Assembly (NCBI GenBank): GCA_016927065.1
Contig: JAFGNJ010000005.1
Location: 239,564-303,563, forward strand
DNA: 64,000 bases
Source of the DNA: Deltaproteobacteria bacterium
GTDB lineage: Bacteria; Desulfobacterota; B13-G15; RBG-16-54-18
Direction of reading: 5' to 3'
Shown here: piece by piece, positions 1 to 8,309 of the stretch
How the letters are laid out: every line of letters begins with the position of its first letter
Numbering within the stretch: position 1 is the stretch's first letter
Notes under the pieces: model-generated
What the model was told of the DNA's origin: nothing
The model's database searches: none
Seen by the model: the letters and a program-made list of their open reading frames with translations, nothing else
Position numbers and translations under genes: made by a program

Positions 1-782
1 GTATAGCCGTCATGGTAAAACTCTCTGAGTATGACATCGTAAAATCGTTTCTCGCGGGAGTTATCCACTCTGTTGAACTTTCGCTCTAAGGCGTCTTTCT
101 TATGAGGGGAGGGCATAAGGGGATAGAACGTCGCCTGATCGACACCCAATTCCTTGAAGGCGGCTACGTCAGCTTCGAATTGCGCGACGGTCTGGCTGGG
201 AAAATTAAAGACGAAGTCGACGTTGAGGGTATCGAAGTGCCCCTCTGCCATAAGCAGGCGTTTCTTAACTTCATCGGCAGGACCGTTGTCCCGCCCCATG
301 GTTTTGAGCACCGACTCTTCGAAGCTCTGTACGCCGATGGAGAGACGGTTGATACCCGCCTTGTGCAAAAGCTCTCTGTTCTCCACGGTAAGTTCGCGGG
401 GAGTCGTCTCCAGCGATATTTCCCGGACGGGGCACCGTGAGCGCAGGTATTCGATAAAAGACAGGAGCTCGTCCATGAGTACGGTTGGGGTGCCCCCGCC
501 GAAGTAAATGCTGGAGAACGTAAAGCCGCGCTGGACATACAGTTCCAGCTCTTTTTTCAAGTCGATAAAGTAGCGACGCGCCAGATCTTCGCGGAAGAGG
601 TAGCGATTGAAACAGCAAAACGGGCACAACGAACGACAGAACGGGATGTGCACATAGAGCGAAGGACCCTGCCCACTACCTAACGTATCGCCATTTATTA
701 TGGACTCGTCAATGGTGGAGTTGAGACGGCGGAATTTACGCCCCTCGCGCCTGGTAATATAGCTGACCAGATCGGGTATCAT
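1..782 (-). CDS. Radical SAM protein, HemN/HemW (coproporphyrinogen III oxidase-like) family, partial
   Basis: This reading frame is absent from the ORF track because it runs off the left edge. Translating the minus strand from the ATG at 780-782 gives about 260 uninterrupted residues. The motif YVHIPFCRSLCPFC (CX3CX2C) is the 4Fe-4S/SAM signature of the HemN/HemW group, followed by IYFGGGTPT and by SIGVQSFEESVLKTMGR, both typical of the family. An in-frame TAA lies three codons upstream of the ATG, so this start is the first possible one. The C-terminal part is missing. Family members act in heme synthesis, heme insertion (HemW) or anaerobic heme breakdown; the substrate cannot be settled from this fragment. 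It is divergent from selA. Confidence 0.85.
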   Translation of the reverse strand, partial: MIPDLVSYITRREGRKFRRLNSTIDESIINGDTLGSGQGPSLYVHIPFCRSLCPFCCFNRYLFREDLARRYFIDLKKELELYVQRGFTFSSIYFGGGTPTVLMDELLSFIEYLRSRCPVREISLETTPRELTVENRELLHKAGINRLSIGVQSFEESVLKTMGRDNGPADEVKKRLLMAEGHFDTLNVDFVFNFPSQTVAQFEADVAAFKELGVDQATFYPLMPSPHKKDALERKFNRVDNSREKRFYDVILREFYHDGY

Positions 783-879
783 AACTTCTTAAAAAAATGA
801 TACCATACATGGACATTCTTGGCGAGCACTTTTGTGGTGCGGTGAACATGAATGATCTTTTCTGACAAGACGGAAAAAA

Positions 880-906
880 TACCTCTGGTCTTGCGTTGGA
901 GAGGTA
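880..906. promoter_or_regulatory. Inverted repeat in the intergenic region upstream of selA
   Basis: TACCTCT and AGAGGTA form a perfect 7-bp inverted repeat with a 13-nt spacer, located between the divergent radical SAM gene and selA. Downstream, at about 959-982, GTATACCACA and GTATACTACA form a direct repeat. Either could be an operator, but no regulator can be named. I did not find a convincing -35/-10 pair here. Confidence 0.3.
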
Positions 907-1013
907 TGATATACTTTTTTTATGACACTCCATGATGATACCTTGAATTTCACCATCACGTATACCACAGCGTATACTACAAAGGATAAAACGCGGACAC
1001 CTTAGGAGGAAGA

Positions 1014-2441
1014 ATGCCCCAGAGGGAATCGAGCCAACTGCTCAGAAAGATCCCCAAGGTAGATGAACTCCTTATGGCTGCCGAGATCAAGGAGCTCCTG
1101 GATGTCCATCCCCCAGAGGTGGTGAGGGAGGGGATCCGCAACGGCCTACAGCGGCTTCGCCAGGCGATCCTGGGCGCCGAGAAGACCGAGGATATAACGG
1201 AGGAAAGTTTTTCTCTCTCGAACCTCCTCCCGCTCTTTAAAGAAGAGATCGCCAAACAGGTCAACCCCAATCTGCGGCGGGCCATCAACGCCACCGGCGT
1301 GGTGATCCACACCAATCTGGGACGCTCCCCTTTAAGTGAACGGGCCTTGAGAGAGATAGAAGAGGCCGCAAAAGGATATTCCAATCTGGAGTACGACCTT
1401 ATCAAGGGCGCACGCGGGTCTCGCTATGTCCATGTGGAGGAAATCCTCCTGCGCCTGAGCAAGGCCGAAGGGGGACTGGTGGTCAACAACAACGCCGGTG
1501 CCGTACTCCTCGCCCTCAATACCCTCGCAGTGGGGCGGGAGGTAATCGTCTCCCGTGGGGAGCTGGTGGAGATCGGCGGGGCCTTCAGGATACCCGATGT
1601 CATGGCCAAAAGCGGTGGCACCCTGAGGGAGGTGGGGACTACCAATAAGGTTCACTTGAAAGACTACGAAGAGGCCATCTCGGACAAGACCGGCCTCTTG
1701 CTCAAGGTGCACACCAGCAACTACCGGGTGGTCGGCTTTACCTCTGAGATCAGCCTAGAGGAACTGGTCCAACTGGGAGAAAAACACAATCTCCCCGTGA
1801 TGAATGATTTGGGAAGCGGCTGCCTCATCGATCTCTCCTCGTATGGCATGGAAAAGGAGCCGACGGTCCAAGAGGCCATCAAGACAGGGGTTGGCGTGGT
1901 AACTTTCTCCGGTGACAAGCTCCTTGGAGGACCCCAGGCGGGGATCATCCTGGGTAAAAAGGACCTGATCGACATGATCAAGGCCAACCCCCTGAACAGG
2001 GCGCTCAGGATCGATAAACTCACCTTGGCGGCCCTGGAATCCACCCTCATCGCATATTTGAGCGAGGCGGAGGCAATAAAAGAGATCCCCACCCTGCGCA
2101 TGCTGACCATTCCCCTGGATGAGCTGCAAAAGCGGGCGAAGCGCCTCCAGCAACTCTTGGCAAAAGAAACAGATGGGGCTGCTATCGAGGCCATCAAAAC
2201 GACCTCCCAGGTGGGAGGAGGTGCTCTCCCCCTGCATGACCTGCCCACCTGGGCAGTGGCCGTGAAGCCCACCACAGCATCCCTCGAGGCCCTGGAGGCA
2301 GCGCTGAGAAATCAAGCCCCGCCCATTATCGCCAGGATAACAGATGACCGGATCTGCCTGGACCTTAGAACCATTCTGGCAGATGAGTTCACTCTTATAG
2401 TTCACGGAATGGCCCAGGCCCTCCGAAAGATCAGCACGTAA
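1014..2441 (+). CDS. selA: L-seryl-tRNA(Sec) selenium transferase SelA
   Basis: A PLP-dependent cytosolic enzyme that converts Ser-tRNA(Sec) to Sec-tRNA(Sec) using selenophosphate. The 475-residue length is normal for bacterial SelA. Family motifs include INATGVVIHTNLGRSPLSE near residue 90 and FSGDKLLGGPQAGIILG, which carries the PLP lysine. A strong Shine-Dalgarno sequence (TAGGAGGAAGA) precedes the ATG. It implies the organism makes selenoproteins. selB usually lies next to selA but is not in this window, and selD is absent too. It heads a tightly packed plus-strand run ending with the gene at 4716. Confidence 0.96.
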   Translation: MPQRESSQLLRKIPKVDELLMAAEIKELLDVHPPEVVREGIRNGLQRLRQAILGAEKTEDITEESFSLSNLLPLFKEEIAKQVNPNLRRAINATGVVIHTNLGRSPLSERALREIEEAAKGYSNLEYDLIKGARGSRYVHVEEILLRLSKAEGGLVVNNNAGAVLLALNTLAVGREVIVSRGELVEIGGAFRIPDVMAKSGGTLREVGTTNKVHLKDYEEAISDKTGLLLKVHTSNYRVVGFTSEISLEELVQLGEKHNLPVMNDLGSGCLIDLSSYGMEKEPTVQEAIKTGVGVVTFSGDKLLGGPQAGIILGKKDLIDMIKANPLNRALRIDKLTLAALESTLIAYLSEAEAIKEIPTLRMLTIPLDELQKRAKRLQQLLAKETDGAAIEAIKTTSQVGGGALPLHDLPTWAVAVKPTTASLEALEAALRNQAPPIIARITDDRICLDLRTILADEFTLIVHGMAQALRKIST

Positions 2442-2443
2442 CG

Positions 2444-3412
2444 ATGGCGCAATCCGGGGGAGAATTCACCCTGACGGTGGAGCGGGCGGGCCACAACAAG
2501 AGACTCGACCTCTTCCTGGCCGAACACCTTCCTGCGCAGTCCCGCGCCCAGATCCAGCGATACATCCGGGATGGGCATATTGTGCTCAACGCCGCACCCG
2601 CTAAGGCCAAGACCCAGGTAAAGGCGGGAGACCTCATCACGGGGCATCTGCCGGCACCCACGGTTTCGGAGGTCATTCCTGAGGAACTGCCTATACCGTT
2701 CATCTATCAAGACGAACATATCGTTGTGATAAATAAGCCTGCCGGCATGGTAGTCCACCCCGCCGGCAGGGTGCAATCGGGGACCGTGGTCAACGCCCTC
2801 CTCTTTCACGTGCGTGACCTCCAAGGGGTGGGAGGGGTGGTGCGCCCGGGCATCGTCCACCGCCTGGACAAGGGGACCTCAGGGGTTATGGTGGCGGCCA
2901 AGAGCGACCGGGCCCACGAGGCCCTGGTGAATCAATTTAAGGAGCGGGAGGTACAAAAGACCTACCTCGCCCTGGTCTATGGTAAGATAGAGGGAGCTGA
3001 GGGTGCCATCACCGCTCCCATGGGGAGGCACCCTACGGACCGCAAGCGGTTTTCCCTGCGCACTCGGCAACCCAAGGAGGCCCTGACTGAGTGGCTGGTG
3101 CAGGAACGGTTTGAGGGGATCACCTTCGTGCAGGTATCGCCAAAAACGGGCAGGACCCATCAGATCCGGGTCCACATGGCCTCCATCAACCACCCTTTGG
3201 TGGGGGACCCCCTCTACACTAAAACGAGGAGGTTCGCACAGATAGAGGATTCCGTGCTGAGGGAACGAATCGAGGCCCTGGGGAGGCAGGCCCTGCACGC
3301 CTCCCGCATCGCCTTCCGCCATCCCATCACGGGAAAGACCTTGGAGTTCACCGCCCCCCTGCCAGCGGACATAGAAAACATCCTGGAGGTATTGCGTGGC
3401 ACAAGAGCATAA
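2444..3412 (+). CDS. rluD: RluA/RluD-family 23S rRNA pseudouridine synthase
   Basis: Converts specific uridines of 23S rRNA to pseudouridine. An N-terminal S4 RNA-binding domain (about residues 15-75, with RLDLFLAEHL) is followed by the catalytic domain with GIVHRLDKGTSGVMV, where the aspartate of HRLD is the catalytic residue. TGRTHQIRVHMA is another family signature. Length 322 residues fits RluD. It starts just after the selA stop and overlaps pgeF by 17 nt, so the three genes are probably co-transcribed. The exact uridine targets (RluD versus RluC-like) cannot be assigned from sequence alone. Confidence 0.92.
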   Translation: MAQSGGEFTLTVERAGHNKRLDLFLAEHLPAQSRAQIQRYIRDGHIVLNAAPAKAKTQVKAGDLITGHLPAPTVSEVIPEELPIPFIYQDEHIVVINKPAGMVVHPAGRVQSGTVVNALLFHVRDLQGVGGVVRPGIVHRLDKGTSGVMVAAKSDRAHEALVNQFKEREVQKTYLALVYGKIEGAEGAITAPMGRHPTDRKRFSLRTRQPKEALTEWLVQERFEGITFVQVSPKTGRTHQIRVHMASINHPLVGDPLYTKTRRFAQIEDSVLRERIEALGRQALHASRIAFRHPITGKTLEFTAPLPADIENILEVLRGTRA

Positions 3413-4109
3413 CCTAAAGGTCAAGGAACAAAACGGCGCCACCTATCTTCAACTCCCCCTCTTTCGCACCAAAAAGCACGCCTTCTGCACCCGCACGGGA
3501 GAAAAAGGAGTCCTGGATATCCTCGGCGTCCCACAGGGGCGGCTCCTCACCTTGCGGCAGGTCCACGGGGCTGATGTTCTGGTGTTCGATGGGGACACGA
3601 GGATCCTGACTCACCCCCTCCCCTATGATGCCGTTATCACGAACAAAAAGAGGGTGGCACTAGGGATCTCGACGGCTGACTGCCTCCCCATCTTGATGAT
3701 CGATAAATCGAAGAAGATCATCGCCGCCGTCCATGCCGGCTGGCGGGGGTTATGGCGTGGGATCATAGAGAGAACCGTAGGCGAGATGATCAAGACCTTT
3801 GAAAGCTCACCTGCGGACATCGTGGCCGGGATCGGCCCGGGGATCGGCCCCTGCTGCTACGAGGTGGGGACGGATGTGACGAGTCTCTTTCAGGACTCCT
3901 ACAAGGACGCTCATCAGTTTATCCAGAAACGTGAGGGGCGGCAGTACCTTGACTTGAGCCGCGCCGCTCAGTTAGAATTAACTACGGTGGGAATCCCCCC
4001 AGAGAATATCGAAACTATCCCCCTCTGCACCGCCTGCAGGGAGGATCTTTTTTTCTCTTACCGGCGGGATAAAAAAGCGGGGAGACAGTTGAGTTTTATC
4101 ATGCTGTAA
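3396..4109 (+). CDS. pgeF: Peptidoglycan editing factor PgeF (YfiH/laccase-domain, multicopper-like family)
   Basis: A 237-residue YfiH-family protein. Members hydrolyse mis-incorporated L-Ser from peptidoglycan precursors, and some show purine nucleoside activity. The metal-binding triad is visible: His in RQVHGADV, Cys in STADCLPILM and His in VHAGWRGL. GIGPGIGPCCYEVG is another family block. It uses a GTG start inside the 3' end of rluD. The rluD-pgeF adjacency is common in bacteria and supports both calls. Confidence 0.92.
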   Translation: MAQEHNLKVKEQNGATYLQLPLFRTKKHAFCTRTGEKGVLDILGVPQGRLLTLRQVHGADVLVFDGDTRILTHPLPYDAVITNKKRVALGISTADCLPILMIDKSKKIIAAVHAGWRGLWRGIIERTVGEMIKTFESSPADIVAGIGPGIGPCCYEVGTDVTSLFQDSYKDAHQFIQKREGRQYLDLSRAAQLELTTVGIPPENIETIPLCTACREDLFFSYRRDKKAGRQLSFIML

Positions 4110-4121
4110 AAGGAGGCTGTT

Positions 4122-4430
4122 ATGTTTATTGAAAGTATTGAGGGCAAGCTCATCCTTTTCTTGGCCCAGGTGCTTAATCTTGGTCTTTTCATCTACATGT
4201 GGATCGTCATTATCAGGGCCCTCATCTCGTGGGTGAGCCCCAATCCTTACAACCCAATCGTCCAATTCCTCTACCGGGCAACCGAGCCGGTTCTCTGGCG
4301 GGTGCGCAGAATAATCCCCATCGGGGGTTTCGGGATCGATTTTTCCCCCCTCATCGTGATCCTCGTCATCATCTTTCTGAGAAGCTTCGTAGTCAAAACA
4401 CTTGTTCAGCTTGCCTATCGGCTCGGATGA
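4122..4430 (+). CDS. YggT family integral membrane protein
   Basis: A 102-residue protein with two hydrophobic segments (about residues 10-35 and 70-95) flanking the loop ISWVSPNPYNPIVQFLYRATEP, which is the signature of the YggT family. YggT proteins have been linked to osmotic and ion homeostasis and to membrane protein assembly near cell-division genes, but their biochemistry is unclear. A Shine-Dalgarno sequence (AAAGGAGG) lies 7 nt before the ATG. It is followed immediately by the DUF167 gene, a common pairing. Confidence 0.9.
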   Translation: MFIESIEGKLILFLAQVLNLGLFIYMWIVIIRALISWVSPNPYNPIVQFLYRATEPVLWRVRRIIPIGGFGIDFSPLIVILVIIFLRSFVVKTLVQLAYRLG

Positions 4431-4431
4431 G

Positions 4432-4719
4432 ATGAAGGAAGTCTCAGTAACCCTCAAGATCCATCTCCAGCCCCGGGCCTCGCGCAATGGGATCGACGGG
4501 GTGCATGGAGACGCCCTTAAGGTAAAGGTAACCTCCCCTCCCCTGGAAGGAAGGGCGAACAAGGCCGTAAAGAAACTTTTAGCCGAACAACTGGGGCTTT
4601 CCCCATCTCAGGTCGAAATCATTGCCGGCCAGCGCTCTCGGGAAAAACTTGTGCGGGTCTCCGGCCTCTCCAGGACGGAGGTGGAAAGGGCCTTGGGTAC
4701 ACACCTCCCGGCCCCATGA
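4432..4719 (+). CDS. YggU/DUF167 family protein
   Basis: A small cytosolic protein of unknown biochemical role. The family block LQPRASRNGIDGVHGD followed by SPPLEGRANKAVKKLLAEQLG matches DUF167. I chose the ATG at 4432 (95 residues), just past the yggT stop. The track start at 4402 is a TTG codon lying inside yggT and adds residues not expected in the family. The stop overlaps the next start (ATGA), so translation is probably coupled. Confidence 0.88.
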   Translation: MKEVSVTLKIHLQPRASRNGIDGVHGDALKVKVTSPPLEGRANKAVKKLLAEQLGLSPSQVEIIAGQRSREKLVRVSGLSRTEVERALGTHLPAP

Positions 4720-5666
4720 AACGCGTATCCTTCTTTTTGCTCGTTTCTCTCATCCTCTCAGTACCAGCACTCCTCCCAGCCGCATCGTGGCTTGAGATCC
4801 GCTCAGCGCATTTCATCATGAAGTATCAGAAACCGGAGCACAAGATGGCCGCCTTCCTCTTGCAACGGGCCGAGGAGACCAGGAAAACAATCCTGAATGA
4901 TATCGGCCATGCACCCCCGCCCCCTACCGTGATCTATCTCGCCCCCACATGGAAGCAATTTCAGGAGGCTCAGCCCGGGGGTGATCCCCCCACCTGGGCA
5001 ACTGGAACGGCCTATCCCGCGCGCAATCTCATCTGCCTCAGGTCGCCCCGGGGGATGAAGGGAGGGAGGATAGACATCGAGGAGGTCCTTCGGCACGAAT
5101 ACACCCACCTCGTCTTAGCGAAGACCCTAAAAGGCAACGATGCCCCCCGGTGGCTCGATGAGGGGTTCACCATGCTCCAGAGCAGGGGGTGGAACTTTTC
5201 GTGGACCTATTGCCTGAGCAGGGGGGTCTTGAGGGATGCGCTCATCCCCCTGGAAGAATTGACATACGGCTTTCCGCTCGATCAGGACCAGGCCCGGCTC
5301 GCCTATGCCCAGAGCCTCAGCTTTGTGAGCTTTATCAAGACCGAGTACGGACCCGAAACACTCCCCCGTCTCATCACGGGACTCGCCCACGGCCTCGATG
5401 CGGAGACTGCCCTCAAACAGGCCACGGGATTAGGACTGAGAAATCTGGAGCGGCAGTGGAAGACGGAACTAAAAAAGAGATACAGCTGGATCCCCATCGT
5501 CACCAGCTTCTTTTCTCTGTGGTTTCTGGCAAGTCTCCTCTTTCTGCTCAGCTACTGGCTCAAGCGCAGGAGGGCGAAGAGAATTTTGGCAGAGTGGGAG
5601 CAGGAGGAGGCCCGCGCAGAATCTCAGCTTCTCCAAGGATCAACTGGCGAGAAGGATCGGGAATGA
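4716..5666 (+). CDS. Peptidase MA-like gluzincin metalloprotease, exported and membrane-anchored
   Basis: A 316-residue protein with an N-terminal signal sequence (KRVSFFLLVSLILSVPALL), a zinc-protease motif LRHEYTHLVLA (HExxH) near residue 127, then RWLDEGFTML containing the downstream Glu expected of gluzincins, as in the peptidase MA-like family. A C-terminal transmembrane helix (SFFSLWFLASLLFLLSYWL) and a basic/acidic tail anchor it, with the catalytic domain predicted in the periplasm. The substrate is unknown. It is the last gene of the selA operon and overlaps yggU by 4 nt. Confidence 0.8.
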   Translation: MKRVSFFLLVSLILSVPALLPAASWLEIRSAHFIMKYQKPEHKMAAFLLQRAEETRKTILNDIGHAPPPPTVIYLAPTWKQFQEAQPGGDPPTWATGTAYPARNLICLRSPRGMKGGRIDIEEVLRHEYTHLVLAKTLKGNDAPRWLDEGFTMLQSRGWNFSWTYCLSRGVLRDALIPLEELTYGFPLDQDQARLAYAQSLSFVSFIKTEYGPETLPRLITGLAHGLDAETALKQATGLGLRNLERQWKTELKKRYSWIPIVTSFFSLWFLASLLFLLSYWLKRRRAKRILAEWEQEEARAESQLLQGSTGEKDRE

Positions 5667-5727
5667 GATGGGGTTCAAAGATTAATGAAGAAGTACGGTA
5701 TATAAATCAAACGCTATGCTTTCCTTA

Positions 5728-6252
5728 CTAGGCCCCATCCAACCCGTGATGTTCTATCTTACGGTACCATGACCCGGGGTCTGTTAAATACTCTTCGGTA
5801 TCCTTCAGCGTCAGGTAGTGCTCATTTTCGATCTGGGCAAGGAGCTTAAAAAACGCCTTTTCCTTGGGGTCAGAAACTTTCTCACTTAGTTCAGCGTAGT
5901 ACTTCGCACCCTTGGCCTCAAACGCAATGGCCGTTCGTATCGCCTTCAGGTCGTTGGCATTTTGCTCAGACACTTCTTCAGCCATTTTGGTAACTCTAAT
6001 CAGCATGTTTTTCACTCTAGTCCCATTAACTTCGAGGGGGACAGTGTCAGGCCATTTCGCCCCTTTTTTCCATTGTTCGTGGAGTTGCTTGAGACGTTCG
6101 TAGTGCTCCAATTCCTCTTCAGCGATCTGTTGGAACATAAGTTTACCGAGGGGATTTTTGGTCTTTTCAGCTTTTTTTAAATAGAACTCACGCTCTCTCA
6201 TCTCGTTATCGAGGGCTACCTCTAACGCATTCAGACGCTCCTTATCAACCAT
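5728..6252 (-). CDS. Ferritin-like (rubrerythrin-type diiron) protein
   Basis: A 174-residue helical protein with two ferritin-like half repeats: EMREREFYLKKAE...AEEELEHYERL and AFEAKGAKYYAELSE...IENEHYLTLKD. These supply the Glu and ExxH ligands of a rubrerythrin-type di-iron site. No C-terminal rubredoxin CxxC domain is present. Such proteins handle peroxide or iron in anaerobes. I chose the ATG at 6252, which sits 8 nt after an AAGGAGG; the track start at 6285 lies inside tyrS. It is last in the minus-strand zapB-to-tyrS run. Confidence 0.85.
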   Translation of the reverse strand: MVDKERLNALEVALDNEMREREFYLKKAEKTKNPLGKLMFQQIAEEELEHYERLKQLHEQWKKGAKWPDTVPLEVNGTRVKNMLIRVTKMAEEVSEQNANDLKAIRTAIAFEAKGAKYYAELSEKVSDPKEKAFFKLLAQIENEHYLTLKDTEEYLTDPGSWYRKIEHHGLDGA

Positions 6253-6271
6253 GATCACAACCTCCTTCTCA

Positions 6272-7501
6272 TTAAACAAGTACAACTCTATGATAACGCT
6301 TCTTCCCCGCCCGTAAAATAACGACCCCCGCCTTAATATGTTCCTCAGTGATCAACTCATCAATCCCATTGAGGCGCATCCCATTAACATATCCGCCACC
6401 TTGCGAAATTAATCTTCTCGCCTCGCCCCGGGAAGAACATAATCCTGTCACAGCAAAGAGCTCAACAGCAGCCATCCCCTTCGTAAAATGTGCCTTTTCC
6501 AAAGAGGTGGTGGGCATGGCGTCTAAACTTCCTTCCTCGCCGCTGAAGGCCATCTTTGAGGCCTCACGGGCCTTTGTGGCTTCTTCCTTTCCATGGGTAA
6601 TCGCGGTGGCCTCAAAGGCCAGGGCTTCTTTAGCCTGTCGAAGATCAGATCCAGTAAGACGACCATATTCCTTAATCTCATTCATAGGCAGAAAAGTAAA
6701 AAGGGCCAGGAAACGCTCAACGTCCCGATCGTCGGTGTTTATCCAGTATTGATAGTACTCATAGGGGGAAGTTCGTTCAGAATCTAACCAGATAGCTCCC
6801 AGGGCCGTTTTCCCCATCTTATCCCCTGACGCTGTGGTAATCAAAGGAAAAGTCACGCCATATGACGCCCCGCTTGCTACCCTTCGGATAAGGTCAACAC
6901 CCGCCACGATGTTACCCCACTGATCACTCCCTCCCATCTGGAGACGACAATCATGTTCACGATACAGGTGGAGAAAGTCATACGCCTGTAAGAGCATATA
7001 ATTAAACTCCACGAAGTTCAGTCCGGTCTCCAAGCGTGTCCGATACGATTCAGCGGTTAACATACGATTGACGCTGAAATGTCTCCCAATGTCACGGAGG
7101 AATTCAATATATTTTAATTTTTTCAACCAATCTGCGTTGTTCAGGAGTAAGGCCTTCCCCTTGCCAAAATCAAGGTAGGTAGAAAGTTGCTCTTTGATGC
7201 CGCGGGCGTTCTCCTCCACTTCCTTATCTGTGAGGATCTGCCTCATTTCTGTCTTTCCACTTGGGTCTCCGATTAGGGCAGTCCCACCTCCTACCAAAGC
7301 GATAGGGCGGTGACCTGCCCGCTGCATGTGCATGAGAGACATGATCGGTATCAAGCTCCCTACATGGAGGCTCGGTGCCGTCGGGTCAAAGCCAATATAA
7401 CACGTGATTTTCTGAGAACCGAGGAGGTCTCTCAATCCATCCTCCTCGGTAACCCCTTCAATAAAACCTCTTTCCTGTAACGTATTATAGATATTGTGCA
7501 T
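6272..7501 (-). CDS. tyrS: Tyrosyl-tRNA synthetase
   Basis: A class I aminoacyl-tRNA synthetase that charges tRNA-Tyr. CYIGFDPTAPSLHVGSLIPI holds the HIGH-like motif (HVGS) and DKMGKT is the KMSKS-like loop. QLQMGGSDQWGNI-type residues (MGGSDQWGNIVAGVDLIRR) match the tyrosine and tRNA-contact region. A C-terminal S4 domain follows (about residues 345-409, SSRGEARRLISQGGGYVNG). The 409-residue length is normal. It lies 8 nt downstream of the YmdB-like gene in the same operon. Confidence 0.96.
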   Translation of the reverse strand: MHNIYNTLQERGFIEGVTEEDGLRDLLGSQKITCYIGFDPTAPSLHVGSLIPIMSLMHMQRAGHRPIALVGGGTALIGDPSGKTEMRQILTDKEVEENARGIKEQLSTYLDFGKGKALLLNNADWLKKLKYIEFLRDIGRHFSVNRMLTAESYRTRLETGLNFVEFNYMLLQAYDFLHLYREHDCRLQMGGSDQWGNIVAGVDLIRRVASGASYGVTFPLITTASGDKMGKTALGAIWLDSERTSPYEYYQYWINTDDRDVERFLALFTFLPMNEIKEYGRLTGSDLRQAKEALAFEATAITHGKEEATKAREASKMAFSGEEGSLDAMPTTSLEKAHFTKGMAAVELFAVTGLCSSRGEARRLISQGGGYVNGMRLNGIDELITEEHIKAGVVILRAGKKRYHRVVLV

Positions 7502-7509
7502 AATTTATT

Positions 7510-8289
7510 TCAATCCAGACCCATTTTAACCCTGCGGATACCGCGACTGAGGCCAGTCTTTTCATCTACGTCAACGATTACCCCCTGGAGTTCTATGTTA
7601 CCCGTAGCCGGCTCAAACTTGTTGGGAAGCATGGTAAGAAATCTTTCCAGGGCGATCTCCTTTTTTATACCAATGACAGAGTCGATGGGGCCGGTCATTC
7701 CTGCATCGGTGATATACGCCGTCCCGCCGGGTAACACCCTTTCGTCGGCCGTCTGGACATGCGTATGGGTCCCTAAAACAGCGCTCACCTCGCCGTCGAG
7801 AAACCAACCAAGGGCACACTTTTCAGAGGTGGCCTCTGCATGGAAGTCAACGATAATCACCTTCGTCTCCCTTCTTAAAACAGAGAGATGTTCCTCAGCG
7901 GTCTTAAAGGGCGATTCGAGGGCCCGCATGAAAACCTGCCCCTCCAGATTCAGGACTCCGATCTTCACCGCACTCGAGGTCGTATATATCCCGCTTCCCC
8001 TCCCTGGCGCGCCAGGAGGATAGTTGGCAGGACGCAGCAGACGAGGCTCCTCTTCGAGGAACGGTATAATCTCCTTTTTTCTCCAGATGTGGTTGCCAGA
8101 TGTTATGACGTTGACTCCGCCATCCAATAACATCTTTGCATTCTGAGGACTTATACCTATTCCCCCCGAGCTGTTCTCGCCATTGGCGATAACAAAATCA
8201 ACCCCTTCTTTCATCAGCTGGGGAAGGAGATCTACCACAGCCCGTCTTCCCCCTTTCCCCACGATATCCCCAATAAATAGTATCCGCAA
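7510..8289 (-). CDS. YmdB-family metallophosphoesterase (TIGR00282 type)
   Basis: A 259-residue calcineurin-like phosphoesterase. MRILFIGDIVGKGGRR carries the first metal-binding Asp, VIANGENSSGGIG the GEN block, TSGNHIW the GNH motif, VDFHAEATSEK another metal site and VLGTHTHVQTAD the GTHTH motif. Characterised relatives hydrolyse cyclic nucleotides and influence biofilm decisions. The gene is very often paired with rny, as here (20 nt apart), suggesting a role in RNA turnover or signalling. Confidence 0.92.
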   Translation of the reverse strand: MRILFIGDIVGKGGRRAVVDLLPQLMKEGVDFVIANGENSSGGIGISPQNAKMLLDGGVNVITSGNHIWRKKEIIPFLEEEPRLLRPANYPPGAPGRGSGIYTTSSAVKIGVLNLEGQVFMRALESPFKTAEEHLSVLRRETKVIIVDFHAEATSEKCALGWFLDGEVSAVLGTHTHVQTADERVLPGGTAYITDAGMTGPIDSVIGIKKEIALERFLTMLPNKFEPATGNIELQGVIVDVDEKTGLSRGIRRVKMGLD

Positions 8290-8309
8290 TCCCGACCCTT
8301 TTCTCGTTA

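Noticed and set aside
736-933. 65-codon minus-strand ORF between the radical SAM gene and selA
   Set aside because: It overlaps the true start of the radical SAM gene in another frame and has no family features.
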